NCBI GenBank assembly: GCA_030844895.1
Contig: CM061229.1
Span: 121,409,682 to 121,473,681, forward strand
Direction: 5' to 3'
Length of the DNA stretch: 64,000 bases
From: Ambrosia x helenae
Taxonomy: Eukaryota; Streptophyta; Magnoliopsida; Asterales; Asteraceae
Shown here: piece after piece, positions 45,650 to 56,953 of the stretch
Layout: every line of letters starts with the position of its first letter
Position numbering within the stretch: position 1 is the first letter of the stretch
Position numbers and translations under genes: made by a program
Notes under the pieces: model-generated
The model's database searches: none
What the model saw: only the letters and a program-made list of their open reading frames with translations
Told to the model about the DNA's origin: nothing

Positions 45650-45658
45650 TATAAATAC
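45650..45658 (+). promoter_or_regulatory. TATA box of 2.7-kb solo LTR
   Basis: TATAAATAC, 30 to 100 bp downstream of the hairpin-containing GGGCGAA cluster (45500-45640). Confidence 0.6.
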
Positions 45659-46427
45659 CATCCTTAGCCATTTTTCACCATTTCACAAACCCTAAACGCC
45701 TCCAAACACTCTCTATCAGCTATTATCATTGGGGAAGGAGTTTTTGAGCTTGTTTTTCATAACCTAACTCTCTAAATCATTACAAGTGAAAATCTAAGGT
45801 GTGTTCTTCATTTCAAATCCTTTTTAAACAATTTTAACTTGTTTTCATCTAAACCCCAAGGGTCCAGATCTGATATCAACATGTTTTATGGGTAAAAACC
45901 TTCCTAATATCCTTCTAAATAAAACCTATTCATAAACAATGAGTTTTCATACAATTTAACATGTGTTTATGTGGTATTAAGCATTGTTTGATGATTACTT
46001 GCTATGTAGATGACATGACTACAACCTAGGGCTGTTATTAATAGAGAGTTATGATGGAAACATGTTACAATTGATTGTTGATGGTGTTTTGTCGATTAAA
46101 GGGGTTTTTAGTTAGATTTAGGGCTTGTTTTTGGATGGTAATGATAGAGTTATGATAGGGGTTTCTTGTTCATAATGATTTAAGTATGATGAGCTAATGA
46201 TTGATTAAATTCAGAAAGTTTCCTAATTGGGTAATAATTTCATGCATGATGATGTGACATCTCCATAATTTACTATTTTAGGAAACTTGTAAAAACGGAT
46301 AGATTTTGGGGTAAAATCGGTAGGGTTTCGTAGGAATATGTTAATGATGCTTGACTGCTGTAGTTCATGATGTTTCGTGATGTTTTCGGATGTTTTCGAC
46401 GCGTTTTTGGGAAAATCTAACAGCAGG

Positions 46428-46600
46428 GGCGAACCTGGAATACCTTCGACCAGTCTAACGGTCGAAGGTGGACTTCCAAGGGTCGAACCTGGAACTGAGG
46501 GGGCGAAGGTGGAAGAAAAGGGGCGAAGGTGGAAGAAAAGGGGCGAAGGTGGGAGTTTAAAGCCACCTTCGACCACTCAAAGCCACATTCGACCCTACGT
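46428..46600. repeat. Second GGGCGAA motif cluster
   Basis: GGGCGAACCTGGA, GGTCGAAGGTGGA, GGTCGAACCTGGA and three tandem GGGCGAAGGTGG units (20-bp period, about 46501-46555), followed by two inverse copies (CCACCTTCGACC, CCACATTCGACC). Same motif as upstream of the TATA box, about 900 bp away. Confidence 0.7.
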
Positions 46601-48756
46601 TAACAAAAATGAGATTTTTGATACAAACTAAGTGTTTTATGCTTGAACCTTGCGTGTAATCTATGTGTACTTGATTAGTTAGGGTAATGGGTCACCAACG
46701 GGATGTCGGGTCGGTCTAGTGTGTCGGTTGAACATTTAAACACGTTTTTAAAACATACTTGGTTATGATCTGGACAATCGGGGACTTGTTAGCCTTCGGG
46801 TTAGTAGTCATCACACTTATGTAAACTCATTGATAGGTTGTCATTAGTTGGGATTATCATACACGTGTTGGAATTCTAGTTATCGGAAGACGCACTATAA
46901 GGTGAGTTTCACGGCCCCACTCTTTTACTGGTTTTACATTTTCGGGGGAGAAAACATGTTGTGTCCTTTAAACGTGAGTCAACTATGTTTTCATAAAAAG
47001 GCGTTTCAACTATGTTTTGGTATTCATGAATTCATTGGGTTTGGAGTATTCATTATGTTTTCACGTATTCATTATATTACTATGCGATCTTTGGAAGTCC
47101 CGGGGGAAACCATGAATGTGCGGGGATGCACAACGGGGGAAATGTGGATAGCGCTATTTGGGCTTGACCCGCCCCACTCGACGGCTTGGAGGGCCGGGCG
47201 GGTGCATATTGTCTCTTAGGTATTCAGTATTCAGTATGCAGTATTCAGTATTCATTCGGGCACGTATTCAGTATTCACAGTATTCGAGTCCAGTAATGGT
47301 TTTCCAATCGCAGTAGTAACATGTATTCATATGTTTTGCATGCATGTGGTCTGGATTGACCATGGGTATTCAGTTGGAGTCGATTATCACTTGGAGTTGG
47401 TATACATTTGGAGTCGGTATTCATTTAAAAACCTGTGAACTCACCGGCATTATTTGCTGACGTATTTAGCATGTTTGTCTCAGGTCGCTAAGGTAGCAGC
47501 TGTCGATAGGCGCACGGAGTCTCACGGCGTCTAGGATTCATGTGCATCTCATTTAGTATTTTTAGACTTTCGTACTTTTGATTTCATGTTGTAATAAATT
47601 TTTACGCTTCCGCAGCGTTGGATCATTTATGAAAACTTAATGGTTTGATTATGTCATTTTTACGTACCATATAGTGTTGTTTATTGTGACCGTTGACTTG
47701 GATCCTGGTGTGTCACGCGCCTCGCGGTAAAACCCCGCACGTGGAAATTTGAGGGTGTGACACACAGTTTGCATAGTAAGTTGAAATCTACCGAACAACG
47801 AGATTTGAATTAGAATTATCCCAAAGGATCAACCTAAAGGAATATGTATTTTGTAAGGGAACGAACTTAGAGTCTAAATTATATAGGATTAGGCACGTAG
47901 GTTTTTATAGACTAGATTTGGGGATTTTTAAGTTTTTTAGTTAAACCATACTTGGTTTTGAATCATTTAAATTATTTAAGGAAAATTTTATAACTCAATT
48001 ATCTTTTAACAATTACTTCAAATTATGAAGACATGTAAAATAATTGAATGTGTAAATATTGGAACAACTTGAATTTAAATAATAAACCTTATGTGATTAA
48101 ATATGAAATAAAAGTAGAAATTAATAGAATAAGTCGATAAATCAAAATAAATTTAAAAATTACAAGTAATTTCAATTATGAGAAAGTAAATAATTTTCAG
48201 TATTTTAAAACTCACAATTTTGGTATTTTATATATTTTAAATTGATTCGTTAATATTAAAATGGAATAATTAGGATTTAAATATAAATAAAATGGAAAAT
48301 ATTATTTTCATTTTATGACAGTAGTTAATATGTGATATAAGTGAAAAATATTTTTTTAAATTATTTTTCATATTATTTTCATATAAAATAGAATTTAATT
48401 GAATATAATCAATTAATTGTAAAAATAGCTAAAAATAGTCATTTTATAGAGAATAAAATTATCAAAAAGTTTTATATAATTAGAAATATTTTCACAAAAA
48501 TTTTGGTATTAAAATGATTAAAAATATTTTTTTATGAATTAATTATGATTTAAACTAAATATATACATTAAAAATAATAAATATATATTTTTCTGAAGAA
48601 AAAATTATGAATATAAATATTTGGGTTTTAGAAAGTTGGAGTAATTTTTATAAAGAGTTTTGAGTATATTTGATATTTAAAATAATTAAAATAGCATTTA
48701 CATGTATACGTATGCATAATAAAATCAACTAAAAGAATAACAAAAAAAGGAATTCG

Positions 48757-48830
48757 GTCCACAAAGGGACTCAAACCCGTGACTTATTGAGTGAGAGGGC
48801 ACGCACAGACCAGTTGGTTTGAGTGCTTGC
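48757..48830 (-). other. tRNA-like segment in LTR
   Basis: On the minus strand an A-box-like CTCAAACCAACTGGTC is followed about 40 bp later by a B-box-like GGGTTTGAGTCCC. T-stem pairing is imperfect and no full cloverleaf was built. Either a SINE/tRNA relic or a regular part of this LTR family; not called as a tRNA gene. Confidence 0.35.
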
Positions 48831-49569
48831 TTGTTGTTTGAAGCCATTTCCAAATATACTTAAACACAATCTGTTTTCAACAAAATTCCCCAAATCATCA
48901 ACCTTTGAACCCTAGCCCATCCTAATCAAATTGAACCTAAAAATGTTGTACATCGAAAACGAAAACATAGGGCTATTGGTCTACATATAAAATCGACCCT
49001 ATGGCTAGAATTAATCGGACTTACTTGGCTTCTTGGTGGTGGAATTGAGCAAGATGAAACTGAGACCCAAGACACCAAAAATTCAACAAATTTCGTGAGT
49101 TTATGAGGAATATTATTGGGGGGTTTTGCAAATCGGTAGTTTATGATTGTGTGTGTGAGTTTGATTTAGTTATAAAGCTCGATGTATAAGGATTTGGTTT
49201 TGGGTTTAAGAAAAGGTTTGCAAACGATTATAATTCGATTAATTGACCATGAATTACGGACTAATAACACGCAAAACTAAATTCGGAAAGAAGAAAGGAT
49301 GGAGGCGAGCTATTCGGGATGATTTATTAAAGAATTAATGCGCTAAATGGTGTTAATTTGTCGGTGGGTCGATATAGGTTAAATCGGGTCAGATCAAAGT
49401 CTCTGGATGATCCGGTTGAAGGAGAAGAGGGAAAATTGCAGGTGGGCTTGGTATTGGGCTGGTTATGGGCTGCATATTATTGAGTTAAGGTTTTGTGGTA
49501 TTTGGACTTGTGATATAAGGATGGGTATTTGGACTTAAGGTTTTATGTAGCAATACTAATCAAATTTTA

Positions 49570-49571
<2 letters not shown>

Positions 49572-49631
<60 letters not shown>
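49572..49631. repeat. (ATT)n microsatellite
   Basis: About 20 near-perfect ATT/TTA units inside the minus-strand LTR. Confidence 0.95.
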
Positions 49632-49633
<2 letters not shown>

Positions 49634-49792
49634 AGAAATGAACCTTTTTTAGATACGATAACGGATCGAGTAAATTATTGATAGTCGTTAGAAATAATTT
49701 CGCAAACTTTTATTATTGAATAGAAGCTTCGAAATACAAGGGTCATAAATGTAAATACAAAAAAAACAATAGGGATTAGAGTTGTACATTAA

Positions 49793-50190
49793 TATAAGTT
49801 AAAGGTGACGGATGTCAATTTAGCTTTTAACTTCAAGCTATTAAGAAAAATCTTTTACTCAATAAAAAGTCTTGTTTTGTTGGAGGAGTTTGAAGCTTTT
49901 AGGTTAGCAGAAAAAGATCTATATTGAAACGATAATAGTACTAGCGTTTAAGAAAAACTCATAATATCTACAAACTTTTATGAGTAAAATGACACAAATA
50001 CCCATTATACCATTAAAAAAACAAAAAAAAAAACATACATACAAGCTTTTAATTATGTTCATTTTGATCATTTTATATATTTTATTAAAAACTTCAGCTA
50101 CTCTGTCAAACACCTAAATATATCCAAAAAGCTAAAGCTACCAGCTTTCAGCTATCAACCATCAGCTAGTTTTGCTAAACATACCCTTAA
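49793..50190 (-). repeat. Right arm of the split hAT-like MITE
   Basis: Inverse of 43995-44385: AAAGCTAAAGCTACCAGCTT, CAGCTAGTTTTGCTAAACATAC. Read on the minus strand it begins GGGTATGTTTAGCAAAACTAGC, a common hAT-MITE start. TSD not resolved. Confidence 0.6.
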
Positions 50191-50869
50191 TGTTCTCAAG
50201 ATAAATCTTTTCTATATATATAGTTTAGAGAATTTATATAATTGAAAGTATAAATTTAAAACCTCATTAAAGGACAGTTTGGTTAATTAAGTGTTGAATC
50301 ATTAAGAGGTCTGGATGGTTAAGAGACTCTGAATGATTACGTGCTGAATGATTCAGCTATGCATCAAGTTTGAATGGTTCAGCTCTTAACCATTATATTC
50401 AGAGCTTTTTTTTAGGTTGAAACAAACAGTCTGAATGCAGAACCATTCAGAGATGAATGGTCCAGAGTCTCATTAATAGACTACTAAGCATGCCCTGAGT
50501 TAAAAACGTTTTGTAACTTGTACTTTGAGTTTTAAAGCTTTCGGTGACCCTTTTTTTAACGGCTAATTTCTTACACCCCTTTCATTTACACCTTTTTTGC
50601 ACACCTTTGGAGTTGAATTCTCAACCTCACCCGAGAAAGAATTTCCTTTCTTTTTCCGTGACCCTTTCTATAATTTAGAGAATTTACGTAGGTTCAAAAA
50701 ATTGTAATTTTATTATTTTTGCTGCTTAATGTATTTAAAATATAAAATATTTGTGTCATTTGACTTAATATTTACTTGTTGCGGTAAAGGTGTTAATAAT
50801 TCAAATAGAAGGTTGGGAGTTTAACATTAATACGAAGCAAAAAAAAAATATTTAAATGGAAAGAAATTA
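50191..50869. other. Unassigned stretch with a MITE-like segment
   Basis: The part 50275-50495 holds repeated GAATGATT/ATGGTT words and reads like a short MITE with inverse-related ends (ACAGTTTGG... / ...GCATGCCCTG), but no TSD was found. No gene. Confidence 0.4.
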
Positions 50870-52272
50870 TCTATATATTAATTGACCTTCACTAAGATGC
50901 GAAGCCAAAAAATAATATTTTAATATTTTAAATTTTATTATAATTGCACTATAATCACTAACTTTCTTACTAACTTATTTAACCACCAAAGTTTTAACTT
51001 TTAGAATTTTAAACTTTGACCATCAAACTTTTAGCTTTTCGGATTTTAAACTTTGACCACCCAAATTTTTTAAAGTTGCATTACAGCCACATCCACCGCA
51101 ACATCTTTTAGCTAAACATTGACACATTTTTTCTAACTTTGACCACCAAACTTTTAGCTTTTAGCCGCGAGTATTTTTTTGAAGCCACGCGAGAATAACA
51201 GTCATTTAATATTATCTTTAATGTCCACGAAACCCTCCACACAACAGAAGCTCCCACAGCGGCGCGCGATGTTTAACGTCCACCAAGCCCTCAACGCGCG
51301 ATCATTAATGTAAGTTGTGCACTTCGGTATCGTTACCGGCAACAAATTTTGCCGCTTTTCGGGACTAATACTTTAAATACCAGTATAGTGATCTAGATGA
51401 TTCAATTGTTCTATCGAGTGGATGTATCGTGAGGTCGTCCACATATTATGTTTCTATTGATCTGCGTAATATGTCACATTTAGGGCTGTAAACGAACCAA
51501 ACGAACACGAACAAGGCTTTGTTCGTGTTTGTTTGTTAAGGTTTCTTGGACAAACGAACCGTTCACGAACATAATTCTATGTTTGTGTTTGTTTGTTAAG
51601 ATATTCAGTTGTTTATGAACTGTTCGTGAACATGGGTCTTGAACACAATCAAACAAAAACAAACATTTAATATGCAACTAACTAAAAAGAGCATTGTTAA
51701 TATTAAGCGTTAGACAAAGTACATCCACTAAACGATAAGTCAGATTGTACTAACTTAGACATAATTAACTTAGGCATGAGTACATGATCTTCCTAATTCA
51801 AAAGATTTGATTGAATTGCTACAACCCCGGATCGTTGGTGACGAACATTATGAAACGTTCATAATTATCCTAAGTTTTAATCAGTGATCGAACATAAACA
51901 AACATACACGAACGGATATAAACAAACGAACGTAAACAAACACATTGACGAACGTTCACGAACGCAATCGAACGAACGAGACATTTGTTCGTGTTTGTTT
52001 GTTTAGTTAATCAAACGGAATTTTTTGTTCGTGTTCGTTCATTTATTAAACAAACGAACACGAACGAACTTCCCGCCGAACGGTTTACGAACTGTTCACC
52101 GAACGTTTGGTTTGTTTACAACACTAGTCACATTTTAGCTAAGTATTGACACATTTTTTCTAACTTTGACTTCAAATAAAACGTACTACTAAACATGTAT
52201 GCACAACAGCCACGTCTGCGACGAAGTGCAGACCAACGCGCCCCGTGACAACGCACGGGTAACTACCACCAG
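50870..52272 (+). mobile_element. Putative non-autonomous Helitron (1.4 kb) holding a hAT MITE
   Basis: Starts TCTATATATTAATTGACC after an A and ends CCAG followed by T; a hairpin CCCGTG-ACAACG-CACGGG (52242-52259) lies about 12 bp before the end. CCAG instead of CTAG is one change from consensus. Its 5' end resembles that of the putative Helitron at 36871. Internal repeats of TTTGACCACCAAACTTTTAG-type blocks near 50960-51170 occur. No coding sequence. Confidence 0.55.
51481..52126. mobile_element. hAT-type MITE (646 bp), TSD GTCACATT
   Basis: Ends TAGGGCTGTAAACGAACCAA and the near-inverse, with a perfect 8-bp duplication GTCACATT (51473-51480 and 52127-52134). The interior is full of CGAAC(A/G)/TTCGTG words in both orientations, a common feature of this MITE type. 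Confidence 0.9.
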
Positions 52273-54423
52273 TTAGAGATTAAAAAAACGGCTAAAAAAT
52301 CTAACCGGCCTTGACGAAAGAGTTGGCGTAGCATCATTTTTTATCACACACGTGGCAACAGCCCACAAGCGAGTATTCAGCCTAAGCATGTGACTTTAGT
52401 TAAAGCACTTCCCAAAAAATCTCGCTACCTTTGAAAATAGTAGATATTTCCAACTTCCTCCTATTATTTTATTATGATTGTACTTTTGGTCCTTATAGAA
52501 TCACAATATGCGCTTTAAGTGGGTTAGAAATTAGAACTAGGGGTGAGCAAATTAATCGTCATAACCAATAACCGAATCATAATCGCCATAACCAAATCGA
52601 TTTTAACCGATACAAAGATAACCAATGGTTATGGTTATGAAATTTTTTTATCCAACTGAGCGGTTATGGTTATAAAGTTTTGGTTAACTGATATAACCGA
52701 ACTTTTAATGTTAGGTTTATGTAATATATTTATGTTTTACATTAACTATGTAAAGGTTTTTTACTATAATAAAAGCATGTTTTTAGCAAAATGATATTTA
52801 ATGTAGTGCTATTTTTATGATGAATTAAATTTATAATCAAATGGGTAAAGCATAAGTGTATATGTAGTGGTGAGGGGTTATGGAAGGTTATGGGTATTAA
52901 AATATTAAAAAGTAATAGAAGGGGATTATGGAAAAAGAGGGTGTAGTGGGAAGGGGGTTATGGAGCTTTAATTGGGTAATAATTGCTTTTTATTATTATT
53001 ATTATTATCTCTCTCTCTCTCATCTTCTTCTTCTTTCTTCTTCCTTATCTTCTTCTTCTTCTTCAACAACCTCCTCCTCATTCTTCAACAACAACAACCT
53101 CCTCTTTCTTCAACAACAACAACCTCCTCCTTCTTCAACAACAACAACAACAACAATAATAATAATAATTGTTGTCACACCACAACGCTCGTTATATTCT
53201 TGGCGCCCAAGACCAAACCGCCCCCATAGCGCCTGGGGGGCGGTGTTTCCCGACGCTATGGGGCTGCAAAACGCCCTATAACGACTCACTACGACCTAAT
53301 AGGAAAGTCTTAATTGACATAAAAAAATGCCTACGTGTCAAGCATACATAGGTGCCAATAACGCATCGGTAATGAGTAAAGCTAGTGCTGATGTCATTTC
53401 ATTAATTAATTAAATAATATCTATATCTATATTAATAATACTTTACGTCTGTTATCAACATCTGAGCTCCAACTCAAAACCCTTGATAAATTACTGAAAA
53501 ACAAAGAGAGATAAAGAGAGAGGGTGGGGTGGGGTGGGGGGGAGGGGAGGCAAGGAGAGGGGGAGAGAGATAGATATATAGATAGGTAGGTAGATAGATA
53601 GATAGAGATAGAGAGAGGGAGGGGGAGGGATCTCACTTCTATTAGACAAGTCTTATGAGATAAGCTCACCTGTTTGAGTTGTAACGAAAAAATGATTTGA
53701 TTTGAGTTGAGAGAGAGAGAGATAGCGCAATCATTTTGCATCTTCTTTCTTTGTTTTGTTTTTCTTCTCTTTATTTCATCTATTTAAGATCCAGAATTCA
53801 AAATACAAAAAGATTGAGAGAGAAAGCACAATCGACTATATACAAATGGATTTCATTGATGTCGGTTAGATGATTTATTTAAAGATAAAAAGATAAAAGA
53901 TGGGTGCAACCCACAAAGTTCATGGTACAACCCTATAGACATATATAAGTTACAAATTAGTGGGTACAACCCACAAATCTACGAGTACAACCACCTTATG
54001 CATAAAACATATTTAAAGCATTAAGTACAACCAAGGAATGCATAAATGTCTTGTTAATTAGTATTATCTAAACTAATTATTGTTTAACTCTTTAAACAAT
54101 AAGTTAATATATATTTTTCCTAGTTTATTATCCAATAATAAACCATCAATCGTTTAACTCCTTAAACGTTCAAATCAATGTACACTTCTATTTATTATCC
54201 AAAAATAAATCATGTTTGTTTAACTCTTTAAACAAACAACCACATTTAATTATTCCCGATTAATTAATTAATTAAATATTATCTTTTAGTCATCTAAATT
54301 GTAACTCTTTAGATCGTACCTTGTTATTAACGTTAAATAATTGATGTTCAAACATCTAAATTCAACACAAATAAGAACTCCTCCGATTTAAGACAACCGT
54401 AAGAATTTGGGTCATACCGAGCG
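52273..54423. other. Intergenic stretch rich in simple repeats
   Basis: 52545-52690 has a MITE-like start (GGGGTGAGCAAATTAATCG) with many ATAACCAAT/ATGGTTAT words but no second end. 52985-53170 is a run of TTA, CT, TTC and AAC microsatellites whose translations are low complexity. 53500-53720 is GA-rich (GATAGATA, GAGAGA, GGTGGGG). 53900-54020 has four diverged GGTACAACCCACAAA-like units. No gene supported. Confidence 0.5.
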
Positions 54424-54636
54424 ATGAAAGAAGAGAAACTGAACCAGTTGGTCACCCTACAATCTCAACAAGGCAAACAAACAATGACGTTTTTAGAGGA
54501 ACAACGTGACTTGTTGAGACAAAGGCAGTATGACCACGACTTGAGTATGTATTCAAAACCGCACGACCACCTCAAAGGTAAATCTTTGGCCTTGATTTTG
54601 AAATTTAAAGAAGAAATAGCGGCGAAACACAATTGA
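54424..54636 (+). pseudogene. C-terminal fragment resembling a Myb/SANT-associated transposon protein
   Basis: A 70-aa frame ending at TGA 54636 is Gln/Glu/Lys-rich and helical with RQRQYDHDLSMYSKPHDHL. From memory of the family, this pattern resembles the C-terminal tail of PIF/Harbinger-associated Myb-like ('NAM-associated') proteins. No upstream DNA-binding domain is seen, so it is a fragment at best. Confidence 0.35.
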
Positions 54637-56231
54637 GAGAGTTATTGGGTTGAAGGCGACGAGTAGGATGAAGGCGTTTATATGTTTATTTTAGTTATTG
54701 TTTATTGTAAAAAAAATTTAATTTTAATGGAACGGTTTATTTTTTTAAGTTTTACAAATGGTTCTTTTACTTCAACGGTCATTTAAAAAAAAAACTAAAA
54801 AATAAAGATTTCAGTGAAGTGGATTAGTTAAGTGTTGTCTCCAAAAAAAGTGATTCAGTGAAGTAAATCAGTAAAATGATGTGACAATACAGGATTAATT
54901 AAAACCAGTTAAAGAAAAACCAAACACTAGTAGTGCCCCCTTCCTCCTTACAATTCGTTGTCTATTTGTTTTATTATTATTATTCCTTTCTTGTTTTAAT
55001 GAAAGTAGTTGGGAGTTTGTAGTGTGTGGTTCGAAGCAAGATGTAAGACTTTTCTAAAAATAGACAACTTGAAGTAGCTTAAAAAAGCTTATCATTTTGA
55101 GGACGAATAGCTTGAAAAAATATCTTTACTTTATACAACAACAAATCTGTATTTTTAATTAGGAAATATGCACTTAAGGATAATTACCTTAGTCTCGACC
55201 AGTCTCGCTGTGTTATGTTAAAATAAACCTAAAGTATCAAAGTATCCTAAAACCATTGGAGACACTCTAGTCAAATTATCCTAGTCCATGAATATTGTTG
55301 CGTTTAACTACTTTAATGTAAAATCAAAATTGTTAATTGTCTAAGCCCTTGGTTTTTCAATATGTAACTAATTTAGTCCAAATTCTTAACGCCATTAACC
55401 GAATCTCTTAACTTCTTTTGTGAAAAGACTAAAATGTCCCTGTTAACTAAAAAATAATAGTTACATAAATTTTGTATTCTCTCTCTCCCTTCTCTACACA
55501 TACACACATCTAATTTTCTCGCTACTTACCCACAAAGAAACAAACCATATCCTACTAACCCATAAGCACCATAAAGCACCACCACCTTACACCATCACCA
55601 CCACCACAATACATCACCGCTGCTATCACAATAAACAACCAAAAGCCATCATAACTACACCCCTATCTTGTTTTATATACCCACAAACAACCGCCACTCG
55701 ATTTCAAACCATACTACCACTACGTTCTCACCCTGTCACCTCCAACCACCAACATTATTACACCGGCTCTACCACCCATTTAAAACCCCCCATCATTCTC
55801 GTCAACCTCCATTCACCACCACCGGTTTTGGTTTCAATAGACGAAAACAACTGAGGTGGCTGAGCAATCTAAGGTTCATGTCATTTTTTACGGTGGCGGA
55901 TTTAGTTTGCTTGTTGGTTTCTCTTATCTAATTTGTGGTAAGTATGTTTAGGGTTGCATTTCTGATGACTTAGAGTTTTGCAGATCAGCGTCTTTAAAGG
56001 TATGTTTGTTATGGGGTAATGGAATGTATGAGGGAATGGAATGGACGAGGTAATGGAATGGACAAGGTAATAGAATGGATCATTACCATTTCATGTCTTG
56101 TTTGGTTGCCATGTGGAATGAAACAAAATATTACTTTGTGTTTTTGGATAGGCAGGAAAAGACGAAGGAATAAAATCAGTGGCAGTGGTGGTTAGTGGTG
56201 GTGATGGTGGGTGGGGATATGTGGCAGTAGC
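54637..56231. other. Intergenic stretch, no gene
   Basis: Contains a relic block (55330-55445: ATTTAGTCC, TTAACGCCATTAACCGAATC, AAAATGTCCC) similar to Mutator-MITE arms, a Pro/His/Thr-rich low-complexity frame (55668-55931), and a GGAATGGA-rich segment (56000-56100) typical of a common short MITE. No convincing coding sequence. Confidence 0.45.
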
Positions 56232-56344
56232 GACGGTGCTGGGTAGCGGCGGCGGCACAGTGGAAGGTGGAGGTGGATGGCCGTGATGGTGGGTGGGCGA
56301 TTATGGTGAGTGGTGGCGGTGGGTGGTGGTTGGTGCGGTGATGG
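56232..56344. repeat. 113-bp direct repeat, left copy
   Basis: GACGGTGCTGGGTAGC through GTGCGGTGATGG, matching 63888-64000 at all but about three positions. Ends eight bases before the LTR start at 56353. Confidence 0.9.
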
Positions 56345-56953
56345 TAGGTGGTTGTGACAACTGTCACCTTCAATTTTATTATTTATACAAATCCAGCCCT
56401 CAATTTTTTTTTATTTACATTTTGAGTGAATCAATTAAAACAACATCGATAATATTATGACCACTGTTTAGCGAATTTAATGTTTCATAAAACTAACCAG
56501 ATGATTATCGTTATGTTCTAATCACTTAACCATACTTGTCATTTTGTGTAAAAATAATAAAAATAACAAGATGCATTACATCTAATAACGTAGAAATATC
56601 CATGTGATTAACGAGACATGTCATTAGAATTGACTTTGATTTATGAAAATTATTTAACTAATTTTGTCAAAACTGAATTTTGTATTCAATTGTGTTGGAC
56701 AGTTACAATAGAAATTTTTATGACTATTAAATATAATAATAATGACAGTAACATAAATATTAATACTAGTGTTAATATTGATTAGCGATTGCCACCATAC
56801 TAAAAACACTATCTACCAAAACTAAACCAATCAAACACTAAGCACCTAAAACGGGTTTATAGTTGCTCTTGAAAGTGATTTGCTTTAATGACTTATTGAA
56901 TAAGTTAATAAGTTAAAAGGAGGTGGGTTCAAGATTTTAGTCAAACATAAGGC

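Larger units (their letters stand above)
45057..47762 (+). mobile_element. Solo LTR of 2706 bp, TSD CACAG
   Basis: Ends TGTGACACCC...GGGTGTGACA form a 10-bp inverted terminal repeat; flanks are CACAG at 45052-45056 and 47763-47767. TATAAATAC at 45650. Upstream of the TATA box are several GGGCGAAYGTGGA motifs with two perfect hairpins; a second cluster of the motif is at 46428-46600. No interior retrotransposon sequence. Nested inside the 44386-49788 LTR. LTRs this long are typical of Tekay-type chromoviruses, but the lineage cannot be fixed without internal domains. Confidence 0.9.
44386..49788 (-). mobile_element. Minus-strand solo LTR (about 2.7 kb without nested insertion)
   Basis: On the plus strand it begins TGTAACACCCCAACCGATGA, the inverse of the LTR ends at 21933 and 63887, and appears to end TTGTACA at 49788. 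Excluding the nested LTR and TSD copy it is about 2.69 kb. Flanks TTTAA and TTAAT are only a near match, so the right boundary is less sure. It contains a tRNA-like segment, an ATT microsatellite and no coding sequence. Confidence 0.6.

Noticed and set aside
52928..53281. Overlapping plus-strand frames of 85-117 aa
   Set aside because: They translate TTA, CT, TTC and AAC microsatellites into Leu/Ser/Phe/Thr/Asn runs; low complexity, no gene.
53427..53741. Minus-strand frame rich in Ser/Leu/Tyr/Pro
   Set aside because: Made from GA/GATA simple repeats; no start context or domain.
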